Below, piece by piece: positions 52,351 through 62,338 of a stretch of DNA of 64,000 bases (within the stretch, counting starts at the first letter, position 1; every line of letters starts with the position of its first letter). The notes under the pieces were generated by a model. It worked only from the letters and a program-made list of their open reading frames with translations, had not been told where the DNA came from and ran no database searches. The DNA lies in NCBI GenBank assembly GCA_943787225.1, contig CALSLP010000001.1:744001-808000 (forward strand), in the 5' to 3' direction. Both the position numbers and the translations under genes were made by a program. This stretch comes from an uncultured Alphaproteobacteria bacterium (GTDB lineage Bacteria; Pseudomonadota; Alphaproteobacteria; MPNO01; UBA2964).

Positions 52351-53766
52351 ATGACAGAAACACAGCCCAAACCGGCTGAAGAGACCGGATGCTGGGCAGA
52401 TATTTTCACCGGTCGCCTCGGCGTCTACACACTGGTTCTGGGCCTCGGGATGGGGCTATTCGCGATCAACCAGTTCGTCGTGGCAACGATTATGCCGACC
52501 GTGCTGGAAGAGCTCGGCGGGGTCAGATTCTATAGCTGGGCCTTCTCCCTCTTCGCCGTCGGCGCCATCGTCGGGGCGGCAAGCGCCCATGGGCTCCGCG
52601 AAGCGTTCGGGCTTCGTCCGGCCTACGCCGGCGCCGGGTTGATGCTGGGATTGGGCCTCACCGGCGCGGCATTGGCCCCCGATATGCCGAATTTCGTCGG
52701 ATGGCGGCTGGTGCAGGGGATTGGCGGCGGCGCGCTGGCGTCACAGGGTTACGGCCTGGTTGCCATTGCCTACCCTGCTCATCTGCGCGCCCGCGTCCTC
52801 GGCGTGGTATCTACTATTTGGGGGACGGCAACCATTATGGGCCCCGGATTTGGGGCGCTGTTTGCGGAGCCCGGCCTGTGGCAATGGGCATTTTTAGGCC
52901 TCCTGCCGCTTATCGCCGTTTTTGTCCTGCTGGTCTGGCGACGGGTCGAAAGCGACAAAGGTCATAGCAAGCTATCCACACTCCCCTATCGACGGTTGGC
53001 CCTTCTAACACTGGCAGTCTTTATGATCAGCGCGACCTCGCTAACGATAGTGCTCTGGATTCAGATGCTGCTGGTCACTATTGCAATCTGTTTCGCCATA
53101 CTCACCTTCAGGCTCGATGCCCAGTCCGAACACAATATGTTCCCGCGCGGTGTCACCTCACTGGCAACCGAACTCGGCGCGGTATACTGGATCCTCTTTC
53201 TGGGGAGTATCGTGCTCGCCATCGTGAACACCTATTCGACGTTTTATTTACAGGCGTTGCACGGGGTATCGCCCTTGGTTGCCGGGTATCTTTTTGCGAT
53301 CCAGTCAATCATGTGGACGACAAGTGCCTTGTTCGTCGCGACCCTGCCGCGCAAATTTGAGTCGTGGTGCCTGGTAACGGGGTTGAGTTTTATTCTGGCC
53401 GGTGCGGTGGGCGTTTGGCTGACGGTCGATAGCGGGCCCGTGATTGTCATCGCCGTTGCGATTTCCCTAACCGGGATCGGGCTTGGCTTTATCAATAATC
53501 CGACCATTCAGCGCATCATCTCGATCGTGCCGGAAACTGAAAAACACATGGCCGGCGCTTCTGTGCAGGCGATCCGTAATATCGGCATTTCGTTCGGGGC
53601 GGCAGCGTCAGGCATGGTCGCGGCGGCAGCCGGGCTATCCCACGGCGCAGAACGTGAGGCCATCGCCTTCTCGATGACCTGGGTCTATGGCGTCAATGCC
53701 GGCTTCGCGCTCTTGGCGCTCGCGATAACGATCCCAATGTTTATCGCGCGGCGGCGAAAAGGGTGA
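52351..53766 (+). CDS. MFS transporter (drug/proton antiporter type)
   Basis: The 471-residue protein has about 12-14 membrane segments. The N-terminal motif FAINQFVVATIMPTVLEELGG and RLVQGIGGGALASQGYGLVA resemble the DHA2/EmrB-type drug exporters. The A-loop is atypical (HGLREAFGLRPAYAGAG). Substrate unknown. Start ATG 52351. Isolated, with a small membrane-protein gene downstream after 104 bases. Confidence 0.87.
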   Translation: MTETQPKPAEETGCWADIFTGRLGVYTLVLGLGMGLFAINQFVVATIMPTVLEELGGVRFYSWAFSLFAVGAIVGAASAHGLREAFGLRPAYAGAGLMLGLGLTGAALAPDMPNFVGWRLVQGIGGGALASQGYGLVAIAYPAHLRARVLGVVSTIWGTATIMGPGFGALFAEPGLWQWAFLGLLPLIAVFVLLVWRRVESDKGHSKLSTLPYRRLALLTLAVFMISATSLTIVLWIQMLLVTIAICFAILTFRLDAQSEHNMFPRGVTSLATELGAVYWILFLGSIVLAIVNTYSTFYLQALHGVSPLVAGYLFAIQSIMWTTSALFVATLPRKFESWCLVTGLSFILAGAVGVWLTVDSGPVIVIAVAISLTGIGLGFINNPTIQRIISIVPETEKHMAGASVQAIRNIGISFGAAASGMVAAAAGLSHGAEREAIAFSMTWVYGVNAGFALLALAITIPMFIARRRKG

Positions 53767-53870
53767 GACACTTATGCAGACGAAATAGCGGATTGCTGAA
53801 AATCTCCGCTTCTCTAAAATCGCAAGAAAATTTTTATAGCTGAGCCAAAGCAGGGACTGGGATCCATCAC

Positions 53871-54179
53871 ATGAACATGAAAACATTTCTGGAAAAATCC
53901 CAGGCGCTCTGCATCTTGACCCTGGTTATCGGCCTGATGGTCTACGCGGTGCTCCTGTTGATCACATTAGCCTTCTCGCCCGATTTCCTCAGCAGTTTTC
54001 AGAAATTTGTATGGGCCAATGTCCCCTCCAATGTCGGCATCCCTTGTTCCGCCCTCGCCGCCTTTGGCATTGTGTCGGTATTCTGGAAATTGCATGAACC
54101 TAAATCCGATGGAGAGAATTTAGGCCTTGAATTTTTTAGTCTAAAATTCACGGGGCCTTCCGGTCCGATCACGCTCTGA
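53871..54179 (+). CDS. Small membrane protein, unknown
   Basis: Not recognised. The 102-residue protein has two hydrophobic segments (about residues 13-38 and 51-72) and a short hydrophilic C-terminus (EPKSDGENLGLEFFSLKFTGPSGPITL). The pattern ...LEFxSLKFTGPSGPxxL is the sort of tail seen in proteobacterial small membrane proteins that resemble phage/plasmid-borne holin-like or effector-adjacent proteins, but I cannot assign it. It lies between MFS and GST genes. Confidence 0.6.
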   Translation: MNMKTFLEKSQALCILTLVIGLMVYAVLLLITLAFSPDFLSSFQKFVWANVPSNVGIPCSALAAFGIVSVFWKLHEPKSDGENLGLEFFSLKFTGPSGPITL

Positions 54180-54227
54180 GTTCTTTGTTTTCTGAGTTTC
54201 ATCACCGCGATTTGGGCGCTGAAGTGA

Positions 54228-54896
54228 TCAAAAATCCAGATCAGCGTAGTGTTTAGGCGGTGGTTCGCCAGGTAAATGGTCAGCCAATATAGGCCGCATT
54301 GACGGGCGGGATTTCATTCGGACATACCAGTCCTTGGCGCCTTGATGCTCATCCCACGGCACATCACCAAGATAATCGAGGCAGGAGATATGCGCCGCCG
54401 CTGCAATATCCGCGAGCGACATGTCATTGCCTGCCAGCCAGTTGCGGCGTTCACACAGCCAGGCAATGTATTGCAGATGATATTCTAGGTTCTTTTTGCC
54501 GGCACGAATCGCGCTCGCATCGGGGGCACCCCGTTTGAGAAACCGTTTCATAATTTTTTCGCCGACAAGATTCTCACTGACTTCAATATTGAATTTGCGG
54601 TCAAACCACGACACCAGCCGCCGTATCTCGGCCCGTTCAACCGCACTGCCCGGAAACAGGCTGGGCTCGGTGACAATCTCATCAAGATATTCGCAGATAG
54701 CGGCAGAATCGCAGATGGCCTGGCTGTCTTCCTCGATCAAGACCGGCACATCCCCTGCCGGGTTGAGCGCCAAAAATTCCGGACGGCGGTCCCATAAGTT
54801 TTCGGTTTTAAGCTCGGCTTCCACGCCCTTTTCCAAAAGAGCGATCCGAACCTTACGGCAAAACGGCGACAACCAAAGATGATACAGGACACGCAT
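54228..54896 (-). CDS. Glutathione S-transferase family protein
   Basis: The 222-residue protein has an N-terminal thioredoxin-like GST domain (RVLYHLWLSPFCRKVRIALLEKGVEAEL, cis-Pro in GDVPVLIEEDSQAICDSAAICEYLDE with the glutathione-binding Ser/Ala-Ser region) and a C-terminal helical domain. The SPFCRK motif suggests a Cys/Ser-type active site. Role could be detoxification or maleylpyruvate/maleylacetoacetate-type isomerisation, though no ring-cleavage gene is beside it. It is divergent from the decarboxylase-like gene. Confidence 0.9.
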   Translation of the reverse strand: MRVLYHLWLSPFCRKVRIALLEKGVEAELKTENLWDRRPEFLALNPAGDVPVLIEEDSQAICDSAAICEYLDEIVTEPSLFPGSAVERAEIRRLVSWFDRKFNIEVSENLVGEKIMKRFLKRGAPDASAIRAGKKNLEYHLQYIAWLCERRNWLAGNDMSLADIAAAAHISCLDYLGDVPWDEHQGAKDWYVRMKSRPSMRPILADHLPGEPPPKHYADLDF

Positions 54897-55010
54897 GGGC
54901 TGATTCTAATCGAACTGACGACTCATGGACAGTGGAACCGTTGCAGCAAACCGCAACGCGGCATAGCATTGGCTTCTAATTAAAAATAATGATGACGGGT
55001 AGGGAAAACA

Positions 55011-55991
55011 ATGACAGTCGAATTGACGATGGCGCTGGAACGCTATGACCGGCACGTGCCGTTTTTTATGGACATGGTCACCCCTCCGGAAGGCATTAAG
55101 ATCAAATCGCTGGAGGTCGGTATGGCGCCGCCGCGCCGCGAAGGCATCGACCGCCACCGGCGCTTCTATGAGGACGAAGAGTTCGATATTTGCGAGATGT
55201 CGGTATCGAGCTATCTGACCTCGAAGGCGCAGGGCCTGCCTTATACCGCTGTGCCGGTGTTCCCCCGGCGTCTGTTTAGCCAGAACCATATGTTTGTCAG
55301 CACTGCTGCCAACATCTCAACCCCAACCGATCTGATCGGTAAAAAAGTATGCTGCCGCAGTTTCCAGACCACCATGTCCGTATTGGCCAAGGGCGATCTC
55401 GCGTTCGAATATGGCGTGCCCTGGCGCGAACTGGACTGGCATACGATGAGCCCGGAGCTTGTCGCTTTCCCCGGTCAGAAAGAAGCTGATTTGACGGTAA
55501 TCGATGAACCGGGAGCCCCGGCGCGTCTAATTTCCGGGGAGCTCGCCATGATGATCCACCCGCATCCGCCGCCGTCAATTCTGGAAGGCTTGCGCAACGG
55601 ATCGGTTCACCGCCTGTTCCCAGACACACGTGCGGAATGCGGACGCTATTTCAAAAAATATGGCGATTATCCGATTATGCATCTGCTGGTCTTTAAGAAT
55701 GAGCTTGCCGAGGCCCACCCGCATTTGCCGCGCGCGCTGATGGAGATGTGGGAAGATGCCAAACATCAAGCAGCGGAGTTCTACGAAGACCCCGGCTACT
55801 CAGAGATGGCGTTCGCCCGCAACGCATTTGAAGAGGAACAAGAGATATTCGGCACCGATGTCTGGCCAACCGGGCTGGCTACCAACCGCGCAAGTGTCGA
55901 GCGGTTTATGAAATATCTTACCGACCAGACGCTGATCGAAGCCCCATACCCAGTCGAGGAGCTGTTCCACGAGACAGTACTCAACAGTTAG
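55011..55991 (+). CDS. 4,5-dihydroxyphthalate decarboxylase-like / periplasmic-binding-fold protein
   Basis: The 326-residue protein lacks a signal peptide and resembles the Pht5/4,5-dihydroxyphthalate decarboxylase group: LTMALERYDRHVPFFMDM, EEFDICEMSVSSYLTSKAQGLPYTAVPVFPRRLFSQNHMFV, LIGKKVCCRSFQTTMSVLAKGDLAFEYGVPW and ADLTVIDEPGAPARLISGELAMMIHPH. This family shares a fold with ABC solute-binding proteins, so catalytic identity is not certain. It is followed 19 bases later by a cupin, likely the same transcript. A role in aromatic acid degradation is the natural inference given other aromatic genes in the window. Confidence 0.75.
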   Translation: MTVELTMALERYDRHVPFFMDMVTPPEGIKIKSLEVGMAPPRREGIDRHRRFYEDEEFDICEMSVSSYLTSKAQGLPYTAVPVFPRRLFSQNHMFVSTAANISTPTDLIGKKVCCRSFQTTMSVLAKGDLAFEYGVPWRELDWHTMSPELVAFPGQKEADLTVIDEPGAPARLISGELAMMIHPHPPPSILEGLRNGSVHRLFPDTRAECGRYFKKYGDYPIMHLLVFKNELAEAHPHLPRALMEMWEDAKHQAAEFYEDPGYSEMAFARNAFEEEQEIFGTDVWPTGLATNRASVERFMKYLTDQTLIEAPYPVEELFHETVLNS

Positions 55992-56010
55992 TCAAAAGGA
56001 GACCTTATCA

Positions 56011-56589
56011 ATGACGGAATATACTGTTCCCGCCTTTAAAACCTTTATTGACGATCTACGCGACCATTTCGCCAAAGAGCTGCCGGAAACCGAACATTGG
56101 GAAGGTGTCCGCGGGATTTTGAAAACGCTGTGCGCTGACGAGCAGATGCGCGAGAAATCAAAGGAATGGCCTGCGAAACGCGGTGTCGAGTTGCAGCTTC
56201 ATCACGATCCCGACCATGATTTCTTTGTTGGCGGGCTAATCCGGCAACCAAAACACCAAGCAAATGTTCACGATCACGCACACACCTGGACAGTTTATGG
56301 CGTGCTCGAGGGAGACGAACGCACCCATGTCTATAAACGGCTGGATGATGGCAGTACGCCGGGCAAGGCGACGCTTGAACTCCTCGCCCAAAGCGAGGCA
56401 CCAACCGGTCATGTCGATATTGTACCACCTTGGGTGCCGCATTCGGAATGGGGCATGGGCGAGCGGTCGGTCGCGATAACTGTCCGTAGTCAGCGCCCCG
56501 GCGGGTATTCCCAGAACCGGTTTAATCTGGAGACCGGCGAGACCAACAACTCTCACCGCGGTTTGGAACTAATCCCTACGCCCGTATAG
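56011..56589 (+). CDS. Cupin-fold metal-dependent enzyme (cysteine-dioxygenase-like)
   Basis: The 192-residue protein has a metal-binding cupin motif VHDHAHTWTVYGVLEGDER (residues 86-104) and a later histidine in VPPWVPHSEWG, arranged as in small thiol-dioxygenase-like cupins. GGAG lies about 8 bases before the ATG. It follows the decarboxylase-like gene, with which it may act on an aromatic acid. Its last 21 bases overlap the convergent broken MFS gene. Confidence 0.72.
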   Translation: MTEYTVPAFKTFIDDLRDHFAKELPETEHWEGVRGILKTLCADEQMREKSKEWPAKRGVELQLHHDPDHDFFVGGLIRQPKHQANVHDHAHTWTVYGVLEGDERTHVYKRLDDGSTPGKATLELLAQSEAPTGHVDIVPPWVPHSEWGMGERSVAITVRSQRPGGYSQNRFNLETGETNNSHRGLELIPTPV

Positions 56590-57781
56590 GCAAAGCAGCG
56601 CCAGCGCCGAGATCACCGCGCCAATCGCAATAGCGAAAAACGCGGCCGTCCAGCCTGCAGCCTCTTCGATTCCACCGGCGGCATCGAGTGCAATGCCTGC
56701 CGCCAGCGGTCCTAGAATTCCACCTGCGTAACCAATCGTCGCATGCAGCGCCATTGCTGCACCGCGCAATTGTTCAGGAGCAGCCGCGACTAAACCAGCA
56801 TTAGTTGGCGCGTTGCGGCCAGAGGTCAGCATCGCAAAGGCAAATAAGATACCAATTACTACGCCGTAACCCGCACCACTTAACATGCCCACACAAACAC
56901 CAGCCGCAAGCGAAACAACCGAGACACTAATCACAACGCGACGTCGGTCGAAAGCAATGGCCAGTTCACCAAACATCATATTCGCAGCAACGCCAACGAG
57001 AGCGAACAATCGTTGCCCAAATGGTCGGGTTTAAAACCTCACCACCAAGTAGGTTGTGAGCTTGAGAGAAAAACAGAAAGGCCACGACCCAGACCCGGAA
57101 GGCGAAGACCTCCCAGGCATATCCAAAATAGGAAATCATGTAGCCAACGACTGCCCGGTTTCGCAATAGTTGACCGAACGCCGCAAGCACAGCGTGTTGC
57201 AGGTGGCCGTGAACCTGCCGCCGGCAGAACGAAGGCAATAACCGCAGCCCCGGCAAAGCACCCCAGACCCGCTGTTATGAAAGTCCAGCGCCAGCCGAAC
57301 AGGGATGCCACCTCACCCCCTATCAGAAATGAGCAAGCCGTCCCGAGTGCGAACATACCCGTATAATAGGTAATGCCCCGGCTACGGGAAGACGCTGGCA
57401 ACTGGTCGGTTAGCGCTTTCAGACCCGGCATATAGGTGCCGCCCAGTCCGGCGCCCGCCAAGAACCGCAATACCAGGCCTGTCCAGAAACCTTCCGCGAA
57501 GAAGGCGAATCCGATCGAGGCCGAACCAGCCACCACGGCAGAGAAGAAGATAGATGCGCTTTGGGATCAATGCGGTCGGTCAGCGTCGTTAGAACCGGCA
57601 CCGCGGCAACGTAGCCTGCAAAATAGATGCCGCCGAGCCAGCCCGCCTCTGTGCTGGTCAGACCCCATTCGGTGATGAGCTGCGGCAGCACAGCCGCCAG
57701 CGTCATGAACCCTAAAAGGTTAAGGACCAGCGCGCTACAAAAATAGGATATCAGCCCCGCCGCACTGCGGTCGGAGCGCAC
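56569..57781 (-). pseudogene. MFS transporter broken by several frameshifts
   Basis: The translation across this interval shows one MFS protein of about 400 residues in four frame segments: N-terminus from ATG 57781 (FMTLAAVLPQLITEWGLTS...TDRIDPK), then frame 2 from about 57540 (VAGSASIGFAFFAEGF...LRFLAGAGLGGTYMPGLKALTDQLPASSRSRG), then frame 1 from about 57230 (VVGYMISYFGYAWEVFAFRVWVVAF), then frame 0 from about 57005 (ALVGVAANMMFGELAIAFDRRR). There are at least three frame changes. Continuous resemblance in all segments suggests recent decay or sequencing errors. It lies 6 bases downstream of gltB. Confidence 0.8.
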
Positions 57782-57786
57782 CGGGC

Positions 57787-60700
57787 TCAGGCGGATTGCT
57801 CTTCGTCGTCAGCCTGCACCAGCACCGGATGTTCCAGCTTGTCCATCATTTCCTTCGGAACAACCTGCCAGAAACGCCGCAACTCCCGATCCCAATCGAC
57901 CAGTAAACGCTCAGCAAAACGCGACTGGGTTTCACGCCAATGCTCGGTGACGAGGTCACGCAGGACCTGCTCCCAATACGGTGACTGCATGCGGTGATAA
58001 ACCACGTTATCCGGGTTGATGTTATTCACCAGGCTGGCATCCGTATCATAGATAAACGCCATGCCGCCGGTCATCCCGGCGCCAAAGTTATCACCAACCG
58101 GACCAAGAATAGCGACGGTGCCACCGGTCATATATTCGCAGCCATTGGCCCCGCAACCTTCAACAACTGCATTGGAGCCCGAATTGCGAACCGCAAACCG
58201 TTCACCGGCCTGACCGGCCGCAAACAACCGACCAGCCGTAGCGCCATAGAGAACCGTGTTACCGATGATGGTGTTTTCATTTGTCGCAAGCGGGCTCGCC
58301 GTGACCGGCCGTATAACAATAGTGCCGCCCGACAGCCCCTTGCCAACATAGTCATTGGCATCACCGAGAACCTGAAGCTTCAGACCCTGCACCGCAAAGG
58401 CACCCAGCGACTGACCACCGGATCCCCGCAAGCGCACCGTAATATGACCCGGCTGCAACCCATCCATACCAAAGCGCCGGGTGATCGCCGATGAAATCCG
58501 CGTCCCAATGGCACGCTCTGTATTGCGAATGTTGTAGGCGAGCTGCATCTTCTCGCCGCCTTCCAGCGCCGGTGCCGCATCCTTGATCATCTGGGCATCC
58601 AGGGAATCCGGCACTTCATTCCGTTTGCCACGATTCTCCGACCGGTTTTCGCCACCCGGGTCGGCCTGAATGAGAAGCGGGTTGAGATCGAGATCATCAA
58701 GATGCGGGTTACCCCGCCGGACCTGCATCAGCAGATCAGTGCGCCCGATTATTTCATTGAGAGTCCGCACACCAAGGAAGGCCAGAATTTCCCGAACTTC
58801 TTCAGCGACAAAGCTGAACAGGTTCACGACTTTCTCAGGCGTTCCCGTGAATTTCTCGCGGAGCTTGTCGTCCTGGGTACAGACCCCAACCGGACAGGTG
58901 TTGGAATGACATTGGCGCACCATGATGCACCCCATCGCAACCAGTGATGTCGTGCCGATACCATACTCATCAGCGCCCAACAGTCGCCGCTATGACAACA
59001 TCACGACCCGTCTTGAGGCCACCATCGGTCCGCAGCATGACATTGTCCCGCAGCCCGTTCAGGGTCAGAACCTGATGTACTTCGGCGAGACCCATCTCCC
59101 AGGGCAGGCCGGCATATTTAATCGATGTTTGCGGGCTGGCCCCGGTGCCCCCTGAATGACCAGACACCAAAATGACATCTGCTTTGGCCTTGGCAACACC
59201 GGCGGCAATCGTCCCAATACCGGACTGCGCAACCAACTTCACACAAACCTTGGCTTCGGGATTAATCTGTTTCAGGTCATAGATGAGCTGCGACAAATCC
59301 TCGATTGAATAGATATCGTGATGCGGTGGCGGTGAGATCAATGTGACACCCGGTGTCGAATGTCGCAGCCGCGCAATCATTTCCGAGACTTTCATCCCCG
59401 GCAGCTGACCACCTTCACCCGGCTTTGCACCCTGAGCGATCTTGATCTCTATCTCGCGGCAATTATTCAGATACTGCGCCGTCACACCAAAACGCCCGGA
59501 CGCAACCTGTTTGATCGCCGACGAGGCGTTGTCACCATTCGGGCGAGGCTTAAAGCGCGCCGGATCCTCTCCGCCCTCGCCGGAATCTGATTTGGCGCCG
59601 ATGCGATTCATCGCAATCGACAGTGTTTCATGCGCCTCCGGACCGAGCGCCCCTAAAGAGATACCGGGCGCGACAAGTCGTTTACGCAGCTCGGTAATCG
59701 ACTCGACTTCTTCAATTTCTACACCCTCCCCACTCGGAGAGAATTCCATCAAATCGCGGAGATTTACCGGCGATTGGCGCTGAACGGATTCAGAATATTT
59801 TTTATAACCCGCATAGGAATCCGTATCGCAGGCATGCTGCAGCATATGGATCATTTCACCCTGAAAAGAATGCGTTTCACCGCTGCGGCGATAACGGTAG
59901 AGACCCCCAATCGGCAGGGTTGTCACATCTTCAGAGAAGGCCTGGCGATGCAGACGTAGTGAATTATGCTGGATACCGGAAAGACCGATCCCGGAAATCC
60001 GCGATGCCATACCGGGAAAGAATTCTGATACCAGTGTACGGCTCAGCCCAACGGCTTCAAACTTATAGGCGCCTCGATAGGAGGAGACCACCGAAATGCC
60101 CATCTTGGACATAATCTTCAACAGACCCTGATTAACCGCGCTGCAATAGCGTTGCACGCAATCAGTCAGTGAAAGGTCACCAAACAATCCACGGCGATGT
60201 CGGTCGGCGATCGCTTCCTGTGTCAGATAGGCATTGACGGTCGTCGCACCGGCGCCGATCAGGACGGCAAAATAATGGGTGTCGAGACATTCGGCTGAAC
60301 GGACATTGATCGACGTAAAGGTCCGCAACGATTCCCGCACTAAATGGCTGTGAACACCACTGGTCGCCAGGATCATCGGAATCGATGCTTTGGCAGGTCC
60401 GATATTTTTATCGGACAGAATGACGTGTATCGCGCCGCCGCGTACTGCATTTTCGGCTTCCGCGCGGATACGGTCCATCGCTTCCCGAAGAGCATTCTCG
60501 CCGCCATTGGTGTCAAACGTACAATCGATCTCAAACGCGGTATCACCCATATGGGCGCGCAACGCATCAAACTCTGCATTGGCAAGAACCGGCGAGCTCA
60601 ACTGAAGCAGCCGCGTCTGGCTCTCATTCATTGCCAGAATATTGCCGAGATTACCGAGCCGCGTATTCAGGGTCATGACCCTATATTCACGCAAACTGTC

Positions 60701-62338
60701 GATCGGTGGATTGGTTACCTGGCTAAAAGATTGCCGGAAAAAATGATGCAGCCCGCGATAATGTTCAGACAGCACTGCGATCGGCGTGTCATCACCCATT
60801 GAGCCGATGGCTTCCTTGGCATCCTCGACCATCGGCTGAACCAGCAGTTCAAGCTCTTCCAGCGTATGACCGGCAGAGAGCTGCCGACGACGCAATTCGT
60901 CGCGATCAAACTCAGCCTGTTCATCAATGTCCGTCCGGATCAGGCTGTCCATCTGCGTTATGTTCTCGGCCCACTCTTCGAACGGAGCCTGACCGGCCAT
61001 GAGCTCACGCAATTCGCCATCGTGATAAAAGCGGCCTTCATCAAGCTGCACAGCAATTGTTTGTCCAGGGCCGACCCGGCCCTTTTCGACAATCCGCGAT
61101 TCATCCATCGTGACCATGCCGGTTTCAGACCCGACCACCAAAAGGCCGTCTTCGCGAATTGAATAGCGCAGCGGACGCAAGCCATTGCGATCCATGCCCG
61201 CAACAACCCAGGTGCCATCAGTCGCACAAATCGCGGCCGGACCATCCCAGGGTTCCATGACGCAGTTGCAATAGCTGAAGAACGCCGCGTGATGGTCTGG
61301 CACATTGGGCTTTGCCGACCAGGCATCGGGGATCAACATCATCTTCACCAGAGGCGCAGATCGTCCCCCACGCGCCAGTAATTCATAGGCCGCATCCAGG
61401 GCGGAGGAATCCGAACTCCCGGCCTGGATGATTGGCTTGATGTCCTCAATCGACTCGCCAAACAAATCTGACTCGAGCCGTGTCTCATGGCTCTTCATCC
61501 AGTTGACGTTTCCCGACAGCGTGTTGATCTCGCCGTTATGGGCCAACATGCGAAATGGCTGGGCTAGTTTCCAGGTGGGGAAGGTGTTTGTCGAATAGCG
61601 CTGATGATAAATCGCAAAGCGCGATTCAAACCGTTCGTCGAGAAGATCAGGGTAAAAGTCCGTCACCTGTTCAGCGAGGAACATCCCTTTATAGATGATG
61701 GAGCGGCAGCTCAGCGAGCAGATGTAAAATTCAGGAATGTTCTCATCAATGACCTGGTTCTCAATCCGGCGCCGAATGACATAGAGATCGCGCTCGAAAT
61801 CTTCATCCGATTTACCAGATTGACCGGCAATCATGATCTGTTCAATTTCGGGCCGCGTGGCATTTGCCTTTTCGCCGATGATGCCGACATTCAGTGGCAC
61901 CTGGCGCCAGCCATAGATCGAATATCCAAACTGCAAAATTTGCGCTTCAACGATACTGCGACAACGCTCCTGACCAGCCAGGTCAGTGCGCGGCAAAAAG
62001 ATCATACCAACCGCAATCGGGCCTGGGCCGGGCGTATGACCGGTACGAATGGTATGCTCGTGAAAAAAGTCTTGCGGAATTTCGACATGGATACCGGCAC
62101 CGTCACCGGTCTTACCATCGGCATCGACTGCACCGCGATGCCACAATGCTTTGAGCGCGGCAATGCCAGCTTCAACGACTTCACGACGACGCGTACCATC
62201 GATCGAGACCACCATGCCGACACCACAGGCATCATGCTCATCAGCGGGATCGTATAGACCTTCCCGGTTTAATCTTTCGGCAGTCTCGCGCCATTTTGCA
62301 ATTTCGCGTTCACCTTTATTGAGGTCGGTTTTTTTCAT
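57787..62338 (-). pseudogene. gltB: Glutamate synthase large subunit GltB, interrupted by an apparent 1-base frameshift
   Basis: GltB converts glutamine and 2-oxoglutarate to two glutamates. The N-terminal segment (ATG 62338) has the class II glutaminase with catalytic Cys in DEHDACGVGMVVSIDG, followed by the synthase barrel, flavin site and STGKTGRDVV region up to GLKTGRDVVIAATVGR*. The next frame continues as GADEYGIGTTSLVAMGCIMVRQCHSNTCPVGVCTQ with the Fe-S cysteines. Dropping one C at 58983 restores AAMLGADEYG, the family sequence. Without a change the protein would end at residue 1122. Full length would be about 1515 residues. gltD precedes it with a 4-base overlap. Confidence 0.92.
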
